The position numbers and the translations under genes are program-made. A DNA stretch of 64,000 nt from Macropodus opercularis (Eukaryota > Chordata > Actinopteri > Anabantiformes > Osphronemidae). The DNA lies in assembly GCA_030770545.1 (NCBI GenBank), contig CM061096.1, positions 8,165,501 through 8,229,500 on the forward strand, given 5' to 3'. This document shows positions 1 to 10,943 of this stretch, piece after piece. Position 1 is the stretch's first letter; each line of letters begins with the position of its first letter. The notes beneath the pieces are model-generated. The model was not told where the DNA came from. It worked only from the letters and a program-made list of their open reading frames with translations, and did not search any database.

Positions 1-432
1 ACTCCCTCAATCCCCATCGATCTCCCACCCACTCAGTCTGAACTCTGACCTTCCAGTGCAGGTGACAGGTGCTCTAACGTAAATGCGGCACAGGAGCGCG
101 CACCCGCTGAACCATATCTCATCGGAGAATGGACTTTACCCTGGTGCAGCCCTCTCCAGCAGCCATGTTAGATTCAGGAAGGAGCGGCACATGTAAGATC
201 TGTCGAGGAGGGAGACTGGGTGTGGGCCTGTAAACGGCTCTAGCGAATTTAGAAGACCTCACTGTTGATGAAACTGATTAAAGGTTAAACTTTGAATGCT
301 GAGTCACTATGTCATTCACAGCCAACAGTGCAAAGCAATGTTGTAGTTCATTATTAATCAATTCAATCAACTCTAAAAGCGACTATACAGTAAAAAGTGT
401 TATCACAACCACTTTGAATTCTGTGTCAGCAC
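1..432. other. vat1 intron 2 (partial)
   Basis: This stretch lies between exon 2 and the left window edge. I looked for the expected next exon (a GVGMA-like start of the nucleotide-binding fold on the minus strand) and saw none, so intron 2 is longer than 432 bp. Confidence 0.7.
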
Positions 433-640
433 CTGCAGCGGCATGGATGAGGACGCTCTGGTTGGGCCGCAGGTTGCCAAAATCAAACAGCATCATGTAG
501 GCAGTGATATAGTTGACAGGAAGGGCCGCGGCCTCCTCGAAGCTCATGCCCTCTGGAATGAGGAAGGTGTGGCTGGCCGGCACCACCGCCACCTCCTGCC
601 AGAGCCCGAAGCGGTTCAGCACCATCACCTTATCACCCAC
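433..640 (-). CDS. vat1: vat1 coding exon 2
   Basis: The exon has 208 nt, beginning after a ...CCATCAG acceptor with Val-Gly-Asp-Lys and ending ...IHAAAG with the donor GTGCTG after one base of the Gly codon (phase 1). The phase fits exon 1. It covers the end of the GroES-like fold and the start of the cofactor-domain helix. Confidence 0.92.
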
Positions 641-3600
641 CTGATGGAGAAAGCACAAGAAGCCACAGGGCGTTAAGAAAGTGAGGCAAGAGCATCTAAA
701 TCCATTTCCTGTCAATGAGACAAATGAGCTGTGCACCAATACAGCGTTTCCAGACAGGGTAGACAGGGGTACGTGGACAGATTAAGCAGAAACAATTACA
801 TTTCTTTATCTTTACTTCCTACGGTGGTTGATTTGAAAGAAAAGCAAGAATGAAGACTTTGTAAAACAAAATTATACAATACCCTAAAAGTATTAAATGA
901 GCTTTTAACCGGATTTGTGCTAGTTCTTTCACCACAACCTGCCTGCCGCAGCCTCGTGGCTTTGTTGGAGCGCTGGGAATGATGCAAGGTGTGTAGCAGG
1001 AATTGGAAGAGTCTGGTTTGTTTGCCGACACCTTGTTCACCAAATCTCAGATAGTTTGCTTCTAAAAACTGCAAGCAAACAAAGACAGCAATGATTCTGC
1101 TCCCGGATTAACCCTTATCGAAGCAGGATCCTCCAATTCATTACTGTGTCGTTCCAGAAGGACAAGCCTCCATGTGAACTTCCCCCAGCACCTTCACCAA
1201 CCAATCAGCAGAGTCCACTCGAGGGACACGGGAAGCACAGACGATGGCAGAATTATAACTCTCTTCCTGTTTCCTCTTCCTCCCCCCTTTATCCGCCATT
1301 CTCCTCACTTTTTCTCTTCCCCTCTTTCTCTTTCACTTCCTGACTGTTTTTCCTCGTACAACTTTAGAACATCGTCCTTCCTCTTTATCCATCCTGTCTC
1401 ATCCTGTCTGTGTCTCAGACTTGCCACCTTCTTCGCCACACTTTCATCCCCATCTTTTCATCCTCCAGCGTCTCATCCTGTCTTTACCATCTTCTTTCTC
1501 CTGCAAGGAGTGTCCTGTATCGCCTCTTTCTCATCAGCGACACAGGACAATGGGCCCCATCTTCTCCCCTGGCTTCTCTCCACTCATCAAAGTCTCTGCC
1601 AGATTCTTCCCCATGGCTGAGCAAAAGACAAGCTCTCTCCTCCTGGGAACAAACCCTCTCCACCCGGGACTCTCTAATGGTCTGGAGGGAGCCATGCGCC
1701 TCGCTGTGTATCCACTCCAATTAGAGAGATCTCTGTCGCTCTCTCTCTCTCTTTTCATGCCTGCATCTTTCTGTCTGAGGCCGAGTCATTTAGTTCACTT
1801 CTAAGGTCCACATTCGGTCTTTCACCAGAGGCTGCTTCATTTACTTTATTCTCCTTCCTTTTCTTAGCGGCTCCGATTTGCCTCTGTTTTTCACATTTAC
1901 TCTAGGAGTTAAATTCATCAAACTTATTTAATTGGAGGTGGCACAAATCGATAGTCGGAGGAGTTCAAGCTTTTACAGGAAACACACAGACGTGACTCAC
2001 ACATCACATTCAAATGCATCTGCAGCTATTCTTCTGTGCCCACGGAAAAGCGTGTGAGTTACTGTCAGTAACAGAAACTGGATTGGAAACTGAAGGCCAA
2101 GCAAACCAGCCTTGTGACACTTCTGTTACAACATATTCACAGTGACACACACACACATGCCTGAGTTTCCTTTCTCAGTCTTCATGCCACTGCATCAAAC
2201 GTAGTCACAGTTGGGGTCATGAGCGTGGGGGTGCTGAACAAAGACAGTTAACTGTAAATGGTTTTAATTATACGCTGATTCAGTTTTGGGGCACGCTCGC
2301 CTCCGAGTCAGCTGCTGCCAGACTTAGAGCTTTGATGAGCTCAGCAAAAAATTATCCAAAAAAAAAAAAAAAAAAGGATGACCAGAATTTCTGATACAGT
2401 GTTGAGACAGAAGATGAAGGTTAGATGCAACACCCACGCAGCCTACATGGCATTAATAGAAAACATAATATCTCCCTGGAGCTGGCTTAGTTGTTCTGGT
2501 GCTTTAACGCACAGATTGTATGAACGGTGGAATAAAGGTATAAGCCACGCCCTGGTTTTGTTTTTTTGCATTTGACAGCACCTTGGATCACACAAATCAA
2601 CATATCATCCCAACAAAAACAGTAAATAATATTTATATGGCAATAAGCCAAATACATTTTAGGAGCACTAATGTAACTCCACACTTTTTCGAGCATTTAT
2701 TGGAAACACATTTTTGGACAAGCCTAAGGAAAAAAAATTTATAAAAATCAGACACATCAAATTTGCAAGCTTGAAATGTTGTGATTCCAGTAAAAGCTGA
2801 CATAGGAAGGACGGACAGGACAGGAAAGAACTTTCAGATGCCCTGAAGCGCAGATGCAGATACACATACAAAGGAAAAGAACAAGATGGGGTGGGATGAA
2901 AGAAGAGCAGCACGATACAGAGAGTGACACAAGGAGGATCGAGAGATTATACAGAAAACGGAGAGATAGACTGAGAGAAAGGAAAAAGGGATGGAGGAAA
3001 TACCAGACTGACAATGTGGGCCAGAGGGAGGTAATTGAGAACATATGGGTCAGATCCTATGAAAACTCACCAAGGGAGACCATGAAAATGGGAAAAAATA
3101 TGCAGGTCTGGAACGAAGCGCTGAAGTTTTCTAGTCTGGGAGCGTCAGTGTGATTTGCGATGTTTCCTCTCGTCCCTCGGTTACTCGTAGCTACACCCCT
3201 TCGTGGGTCATTTGGGGTGAGTTCACTGTAGCATTACTTCACTCAACTTTATTGCCCCTCTAAGGGATGCGTGTTTTGCAGCACTCATTGAAATACAATG
3301 CAACGCATGCAGTGGATATTAAATACACAACAAAGGCAACAAAGAGAAGGCAACGATAGGGCCAACGCAGCTTTTGTCAAGTCAGCATTTTGCGAACAGT
3401 AAAAGGTGTTGAATACAACAGTGGTCATTTGATGTCTACATTCCAGTATGGACATTTTATCACATTTCATCAGAAACAAGAACATGTTTCTCTTACAACA
3501 GTGCGTCTTTAAAATGATGAAAACCTGCTCAAATGCCTTTTTTTCTGTCTGGAAAGTAGGAGCTTACATTAAAGCAATTTAAGGCTCAGGTTACGAAAAT

Positions 3601-6006
3601 GTCGATGAAATGACAATTGCACTACTACACCACTGATGCTCGTGTTGCATTATTCAGTTAAAAAGGGAGTTAACAGCACCGTGTACCCTGTGAATCAAAC
3701 ATTCAGACACGCCCATGACTGTACGTCTTCGTGCGAGGGGACAGACAGAGGAACGGTGAGTGATGATCCTCCCGTGCCATCGGGTTCAGCACATTCCCTC
3801 CGAGTTTGCTGCCCGAACACCTCAGAGATCTCCATCCATTAGGAAGATTGGGTTTTAATTCTATAAGCTAAGGGCTGCAAGGGGACGTGGGAGAGTGAGG
3901 CCTCGACGATAAGCTGCGTGCTCACGCTCGGGAGTGACCTTTAAATCCTAACTACATTAGACACACTGTGGAAAGCCACCAACCTGTGAGACCCAGCTGC
4001 TCCTGGCTGACCCACCTGCAAACATATTCCTGTCTAGCTGCTATGCATATATTCTCCATCCATACTTGTCAGATAATGTGACCACTCCCATCCAGATGTG
4101 GTGATTCTGCCCTCCATCAAACAGGCTAATTCACAGATTTTACCTGGCTGATGCTCTAACAACAAACACTGTGAGTCATCACTCACTAACTGATGTGTAA
4201 CATTTGGGCTGTGTAGTTAACTCCCTCACAGAGGCGTTGCCGTGGTGATGCCATGCACCCTGCAGACAGACATATAGCTCTGTGACTCACCATGCAATGT
4301 AAGAGTAAGGGGGCGACACCCCCCCCCCTTCAACTAAACATTAAATGAAGTATTTTATGATGATTATTTGTCTGACAGCGCGTGGTGCTGAACTTTAAAC
4401 GCGATAAACTGATGAAAACAGGAGAGACGACAGCTTTGCCGCTGACATAGAGGGCGACTGATCCCATTTATCACACCAACACGTCTGTCGCGATGCGCCT
4501 CGCCCTTTCCGCGCGGTGCGTCTGTGCGCCACCGGTAACAAAAGGCGTCGGCGACTCCGCTCGCCGCCACCGGTGTCAAGTCAGCCACACCGACAACTGT
4601 GGCTACGCGCGGTTTCCAAAATAAAGTCCCCCCCCCATCGCATGTAGGTTAAGGGAAGAAATCGGTGGGTTTTAACAGGCGCGGTTTAAAAATTCAGCGA
4701 GGCCTAAGCAGGAAGAGCCACAACTGATCCCTCGACGTCTATTAAACCCACCGTCCCTTCTTCCGCGATGTTTTTTTTTCCCTTGTACACTTTCAATTCA
4801 TTTTCTATCCACAAGAAGACAAAGAAAAGTCTCAAGCGAGGCCTTAATTTTGAACAAGGGACGGTTTCATTTCCGGTCTTATCGTCGCTATCTTTGGCTG
4901 ACTTGACAGGCTCACGGTGCCATTGGCGCACATCGAGACGCCGTGCGTGGTGGGCGCAGGCAGGGAGAAAGGGACCTTCAAGCGCTGCATGCGTTTATTA
5001 GGACTTCAGATGAAAAACACATTATTTGTACCAACACTGCACCGACCTTCAGCCCACGTACTGTTTTATATCGTGCACAAAGTTTAACCTGTTAGTTTAT
5101 CAGTGCGCAAAGGCGGCACAGTTTGAGACACGAGGGGCGACGCCTGCTGCTGGTTTTATTGTACCTCTTTGTGAAGACATCTGTCTCAACGTGAATACAC
5201 GTCCAAGCGTCAAGGCTTCTCACTTCTACAATAAGACGAGTGCTGCCTTATTTTCTGCGCACGGATGGATGGATGAATGCGTGGACGAGCATCCAGAACA
5301 GATCAAACCTAAACCATGCAGGAAGCCAGTCTATTTTGCGTGGCAGCCTCGCTGGACTCGCAGCATTATATTAATGTAACCGGCGCGTCTTAGCGCGCAG
5401 CGCAACCCCTGCTGCCTGCGCTGCGAGCCAAGCCTGACACGCCCCATGTCCAGATGAAGCCGTTCAACACGGCGAGACAATCACGCATCACCTCGCCAAG
5501 CAAACACTCGCGCAGTAAGACGCGTTTGGTGACAGACCACGAAGTTGCAGTTAAAAGCAGATCGTTTTCTGTGCGCTTACTTTTCTGTCTGTCACTTCTT
5601 CCCCAACAGCCTCCACTACCCCAGAACACTCCATTCCCGGGGTGACCGGCGGGGACGGCAGTCGGTCGTACAGCCCCTGGCGAGCCATCAGGTCTGCGAA
5701 GTTCAGCCCGCAAGCCTTGACTCGCACCAGGACCTCGCCAGCCTTGAGCGCCGGCTTGCCTTTCTTCACCTGCAGCTTAACTTTATCATAGCCGCCGTAG
5801 CCGGTGAGCACCAGTGCGCGGTAGGTGAACGTCTCCTCTTCTGGGGCCTTCTCGGTGGTCGCAGCGGGGGTGGCCGCTGCCTCGGCGGCGCCGGCGGGTG
5901 CGGACTCCGTCTTGGGCGGCTCCGATTTGGGCTCCTCTGCGGGTTTGGTCTCTTGCTTCTGGTCCACGGCGTTTTGCTGCTGGGCAGGTGCGTCCTCTCC
6001 AGACAT
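433..6006 (-). CDS. vat1: vat1, synaptic vesicle membrane protein VAT-1 homologue (5' part, exons 1-2; rest off left edge)
   Basis: Two exons splice in phase: exon 1 at 6006-5581 and exon 2 at 640-433, giving 211 codons plus one base. Residues 1-58 are a low-complexity Glu/Pro/Ala/Lys-rich leader. From about residue 61 the GroES-like N-terminal fold of the medium-chain dehydrogenase/reductase superfamily begins, with the segments RALVLTGYGGYDKVKLQ, VKACGLNFADLMARQGLYD and TPGMECSG. Exon 2 carries VMVLNRFGLWQE and VNYITAYMMLFDFGNL, which match VAT1 proteins. Family knowledge: VAT1 is a zinc-independent, NADPH-binding quinone-oxidoreductase relative found on vesicle and mitochondrial membranes. 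The nucleotide-binding GxGxxA region would start in exon 3 (next residue after HAAAG), outside the window. VAT1L is the main alternative; the long acidic leader, the VAT1-like exon 2 and the rnd2 neighbour favour vat1. Confidence 0.93.
641..5580 (-). other. vat1 intron 1 (4.9 kb)
   Basis: A GTAAGC..CAG intron with no convincing exon inside. It holds a strongly pyrimidine-rich plus-strand stretch at about 1255-1520, a CT-rich patch near 1733-1755, an 18-A run at 2358-2375, a purine-rich plus-strand stretch at about 2865-3010, and a CpG-dense patch at about 4370-4620. Short open frames here have no recognisable domains. Confidence 0.75.
2358..2375. repeat. poly(A) run, 18 bp
   Basis: Uninterrupted run of A inside vat1 intron 1. 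No SINE-like body was recognised to its left. Confidence 0.9.
5581..6006 (-). CDS. vat1: vat1 coding exon 1
   Basis: Exon 1 has 142 codons and starts at the ATG at 6006. The donor GTAAGC follows the last codon (Lys, in ...EEVTDRK), and the exon ends in phase 0. The coding sequence is GC-rich, especially in the Ala/Pro/Glu leader. Without splicing, the frame would add nine residues and stop, which confirms that this is a splice donor. Confidence 0.93.
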
Positions 6007-6944
6007 TGTGCAGGGAGCTGTGAGACTGTGATGCGGCGAGAAAACAAAAAGTACTAAGAGGGGGTTTCACTCTGTGCACTGGGCGGCCTTGGTGTTTTCG
6101 CTGCGTGCAAAAATGCAGAAGTCAGAGCTTCTTTTCAGCAGTCTTACATAGAGACACAGACCCGAGAAAGTGGGCTGATCGGTGGCCAGTAGCTGTCAAC
6201 GCCGCGCTCTGACTGGGAGTGTGGGACGAGACAGAGGCTGCCTGGAAAATACGGAGAGCCGACGGAACCCAGGGATTGGTGCGAGTGACTGAGTGGGTTT
6301 GGCTTTTTGGGGCTGGGCTATAAGCGAAGCACGGGGGTGATTTGCAAAAAAGACATCTTTAAGAGCTAAGAGACAAATGAAGTTAAAGCCAACCCCAGCA
6401 AAAATCTAAATGAAAATTGTAGTGGTTCTGGGAGTTAATGTGCCAGAAAAGAACACTTACTCACAGAAAGCCACAGATCACCGTCAATTTTACTTTACTT
6501 ATAGAATAATAGCAAATAACAAAGGAATCGTTTTAAACAGCTGTTAGATTTTGGAGCAGTTTGTGACACTGTGTCTTCAGAGCACAAGGCCCTTGTGTCC
6601 CTCTGATGTCACCTGGAAGAAGTAATGGTACAGTTAATGTCTCAATATTTATTCTCAGCAGGCCTTTGCTTATTCCTTGTCTGTTTACTGCTGCGTGTTT
6701 CACAGTGAGGTCCGTGGTTTAGCAACAGAAGCGGCCAAAGGAAACGTCTGTTTATGCCTCCTATTCTACGGTAGGATTTGCAGGAACTTTGGACTTGTGT
6801 GTGGCTCATTGTTCTAACTTCCTTACAAAGGCAGCTCAGAAAAATATTAGTTTATTTTGAGGTTATGCCAGTTTTTGAATAAACGTAACCCGTTTTATAT
6901 TATTCAGCTCCAGCACAGGGAACCAAAGCCACAAAGTGGGATGA

Positions 6945-6962
6945 CCCCCCCCCCCCCCCCCC
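6945..6962. repeat. poly(C) run, 18 bp
   Basis: Uninterrupted run of C on the plus strand in the intergenic region. Such runs are prone to length error. Confidence 0.9.
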
Positions 6963-9454
6963 ATCAAAACATCAAACTCACATGTTCCGTGGGCATTTTT
7001 TGATCTTGGAGGGTTGTTGGCCCACTTTTTGTAATTTAAGATAATGTCTCTTATACAGCACGTGTCACCAAACACGCCCTGAGTCTTTTCACTTTTGCCT
7101 CCAGAGCTGAGTGTCCATTCAGAGATGACCACAACGGGGGTGGTGAGACACCTTGTGGCTGTAAAGTGCCACTCAGCGCTCCTGCAGCCAAAGTCAGCTA
7201 CGTCCCAATCAAATTAATAATGTAAGATGGAGGCTTCATTGATCTGCCACTTTGACACAAGCAGCATTTTACAGAACACATTGTCTGTTCCTCTCCCATC
7301 AACCGCGCGGAGCCACTATTCTGTAGGCGCTCGTAGAGCTGCTCCACCGCTCATTAGCTCTGACCAGGCCAGTGTGGAATCTACCAGCAAGGTGCAGCGA
7401 GGAACACGACTCGGATTGCAGGTTCGAGTTCTGACTATATTTGTGTCACCATGAGACCATCTCAGGAAGCGGCTGCGGTTAAATAAACACAGGAATAGGA
7501 GGAGGAGACAGAGAAGCGACTGCCTGGGACACCTGGTTTGGAGATTTCCTCTATTGTCTAAGTAGGTTGCTGAATGCACAATGCACTGTGGTGTAATTGG
7601 GCCTGAATAAAGTACTGCGTCGCCACTCTTCTAGGCAAATAGACTGAGCCTGCAGGGAGTCTAGACAGTCTCTGAGGACACGCGTGGCCGAACTATAAAA
7701 ACACATTTTCATTTGCAGTAACAGTGGATAGTACAGAGGTCTGCTTATAGCAAACGGAGTAATGATAACCCACACAGAAATTATTATTGGAGATATGATG
7801 AATATTCACACCTTCACACAGTGACCTGCTTAGCAATTACTTTTTGTTTCATTGCAATAGTTGTTTGACCCTTGATCAACCAAGTCTTATAATCCTCGCT
7901 AACTTTTTATTGGTTTGTAGGTCGTCAAAAGATAAAATAAAAGTTATGCCCTCTTCTTAGGTAGTTTCAAAACAGTTTAGCCAAACGTCACAAACATCAT
8001 TACATTTGGAACAAAGACTTGTTGATCAGTTTGTATATAATCTTCACATTACTGCATTTGTTTCCTCTTTTCTTTCCCCTTGCCACCAAATGTAACCTCG
8101 TAACACTGAAGGTGAAGATCACATGGTCGTTGCAGCACTCGCTAGTTGCTCAGTGCGACATTTGAAGTGTGAAGGCATACGACGCAGCAATCTGAAGATG
8201 TTAAATTAAAGGCACGAGTCGGGTACGAGTTTCCTTCAGTTCAGTTCAGCCACTGTTGCATTTGCTCTGCTGCCGAATGATGCGGCGCTGGCACCTCTGC
8301 TCTTTGAAAGCACGAGTGTAATGAGTTCTCCAGCTGAGTAGTATATCCATCAAAGCCTCTCTGAGCACAAACAGGTCAGCACAATCCTACTGATATGCAG
8401 AAAACGGCAAAGCAGATCACTACGCCCACGGGCAGGTAGGCTGTGTTTAATAGTCAGTAGAGAGTGGCTGCAATCCACCCACTACCCACTTTGTGTTTAC
8501 TCATTTATGTAAACATATATGCTTTTGCAAATATGTGGCATGTGAACTGCCTGTATAAAATACTTTTGCTACATTCAAGACCAGCTATGACATAGATTAC
8601 GACACACAGACTGTGTAGTGTTTGTGGTACAGGCTCTACTTCCAAAGCCTGCACCACTACTGTACACATGCTGCCCCCTGCTGCTCCATCTGCCACAAAA
8701 CACACACAATCATATTTATGCACATATTCATGCTGGTTTTATTTGTTTGATAGTTTTATATTTTCATTTGATGGCACGTTATACTCACAATTCTCATTCC
8801 TTTAGGATGATGTACGTGTTCTTTTCCAAACTCTTCCTCTGCATTAACTATAGTTTCTCATAATCCCAGCTATTTTGGGCTGTGCTGGTCAGTCAGTTCC
8901 TCTGTTTGCCTTTTATGGTGTTTATTGATTTTTAACGGGAGGGAAAAGGAAAGCAAAAGAGATTTGTCCTTTTCAGTGTTACAGGAGCAGACACAATCGC
9001 AAGACATGGTTTAAGAACTAAGTAACAAAAGTGAGCAGCTGGGTCCTACTAAAGTGAAAAGAATATAACTTAGGCTAAGATGATTTTCTGCTAGTTCTTT
9101 GACTAATTTGTCTACAGAAGGCAATCTCATCAACCAAGCAAGTTTTGTAGGTACTGAGAATTTACTGGAATTGCATACATGCATTCTCCCAAATCAAAAG
9201 AGGTAGTTAAGTAAAGCCATTATAATAATTAAAAATGCACAAGTTGATATATTTACAGATCCGTTTCCTAGCAAACAGGAGACCATGGGATGCTCAACCC
9301 AGCCAGCTACAGGAATTAAATATGTGAAGGTACTGTAAATCTACATGTGACATGCAGCTGCACTCAACTCAGCGTCTACTGTGGTTCACACATAGTGGTC
9401 AAATTCACAGGCTTTCAGTTGCAATGAACAAATCATACAATATCTGCCGCCTTA

Positions 9455-9530
9455 CAATGAGTCACATCCCTGACTGCATAGCCAGCCCCAGACCATAACA
9501 GAGCCACCACCAAGCTTCAGAGTAGGCAGG
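9455..9530 (-). pseudogene. Possible Tc1/mariner transposase fragment
   Basis: On the minus strand a short stretch reads LKLGGGSVMVWGWL. This resembles the GGGSxMVWG block in the catalytic core of Tc1-like transposases, which is abundant in fish. The frame stops a few codons later, and I see neither flanking catalytic motifs nor terminal inverted repeats. If real, it is a decayed scrap; a chance match is possible. Confidence 0.35.
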
Positions 9531-10506
9531 TTCCATAAAACTAGACAAAGCAGGATCACAAAGCTATTTTTGGTTTTACTTGTCATTTGTCTGATTTTCA
9601 CACAATTGATGTGATGAGTTACCATTTGTTTCCAGAGGGAGGCACTGTTGGACTTCAGGGGACTAAACATGACTCAACTTTGCTGACCTGTTCTGGCACG
9701 TGGTTCACCGTCTTCAATTATTTCATTCACAAAACCAACATCTCCTCTGTAGGACAGTTGCCAGGAATATCAGATTAATTCAAGCCGATGAGGCTCATAA
9801 AGTCGCCTCAGTCACATCTAACTACTTAACTTGATGGACCACTTTATCCAGGCACGGTGCGTTTATGCATCTCCATTAAAAGGTTATGTTGGCACTACAT
9901 CAAGAGGCATAATATGATGGGTGTTTATGCTAATTTTCCAACGGTGGAGAGAAAATGAGTGTTTACAGTCAGTAAATGTTAAAAGATACACAAAGTACCG
10001 CTGATAAAAATACAATTTCAGGAGATTATGTGATTTAAAAACTAAATACTCTAACCCCAACCCACCTATTGGAAGAATTAAAGCTAAATAGGGTGTCAAT
10101 TTACTGTCTCAATGGAGGACGATGAATTATTTTTAAATAAACTTTTTCCCAACCATTTTAAATATCAACTCTCCTGCTGAGCAATTTATGGCAACATTCA
10201 AGGCTGCATAATAAATGTTCTGCCTCTCAACCTCAGAAACCCCCTGAAATGTGGTTCAGTCAGTTCATTGAATAACTCACATGTCAGCTGAAGAGATGAA
10301 TGTGATGTATTAGTGCACTGTGGCTGTAAAGTTGCTCCTTGGTGCAAAAAGCTTATTCAGCCACTGTTTCCCATTAAGTGAGAAAACCTTAACGCACATT
10401 AGAACAATGTTCTCTAATGTAATGCTCTCAATTATACAGAAGGGACAAAGAAGCAGCAACATTGTCCGAGTGACTCCCACATATATAATGTTCAACACGG
10501 TTCCAT

Positions 10507-10514
10507 TATAAATA
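10507..10514 (+). promoter_or_regulatory. Candidate TATA box of rnd2
   Basis: TATAAATA lies 335 bp upstream of the rnd2 ATG, at the border where sequence becomes more GC-rich. A transcription start about 30 bp downstream would give a ~300-nt 5' UTR. This is motif and position only; no transcript evidence is visible. Confidence 0.25.
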
Positions 10515-10841
10515 GCCAGACAGAAAAGACAAGGCTGGTATAGAGTTCAGTTCTATTTCTAATGAGCGCTTGGACACAGGAAGGCGTGGCCAGTACAGAC
10601 AGTGCCGGAGTTTCCAGGGAGGGCTGTGTGCGCCCTGCGTTGGGCTTATAGCGATCAGCCGCTCACACTGTGTCAAGACCTGAGGGCTGCGCGTCCGACT
10701 GGAGAGGCTGGATAACACGCACCGGCTCGGTGCATGCGTTTTGCTCACATTTCTTTCCAGTCTTCGATTCCACTGAGTGTCGAGTCGGATGCTGGATACA
10801 ACCCATCCCCGCGTCAAGAACACACCTCTGACCGATAAACC

Positions 10842-10943
10842 ATGGACAGCCTAGGCAGCCGATGTAAGATCGTGGTGGTCGGTGACGCGCAGTGTGGGAA
10901 AACTGCGCTGCTTCACGTTTTTGCCAAGGACTGTTATCCAGAG
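10842..10943 (+). CDS. rnd2: rnd2 exon 1 (coding)
   Basis: 34 codons from MDSLGSR to CYPE, followed by GTAGGT. It contains the P-loop and ends in phase 0. The ATG sits in ACCATGG, a strong Kozak context. Confidence 0.95.

Larger units (their letters stand above)
6007..10841. other. vat1/rnd2 divergent intergenic region
   Basis: The 4.8 kb between the vat1 ATG (minus) and the rnd2 ATG (plus) must contain both 5' UTRs and promoters. It also contains an 18-C run at 6945-6962 and a weak Tc1-like remnant near 9455-9530. I saw no exon with family similarity. Most of it is AT-rich unique sequence; the last ~200 bp before rnd2 become more GC-rich. Confidence 0.7.

Noticed and set aside
1174..1804. 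Ser/Pro/Leu/Phe-rich frames of 104-148 codons
   Set aside because: All derive from a pyrimidine-rich tract with few possible stops; several overlap in different frames.
2854..3153. 99-codon Arg/Lys/Glu-rich frame on the plus strand
   Set aside because: It comes from a purine-rich tract that favours charged codons, lies in a vat1 intron antisense to the gene, and has no family resemblance.
5551..5580. Read-through of vat1 exon 1 to a stop nine codons later
   Set aside because: The GTAAGC donor and the phase match with exon 2 show that this is the start of intron 1, not a truncated protein.
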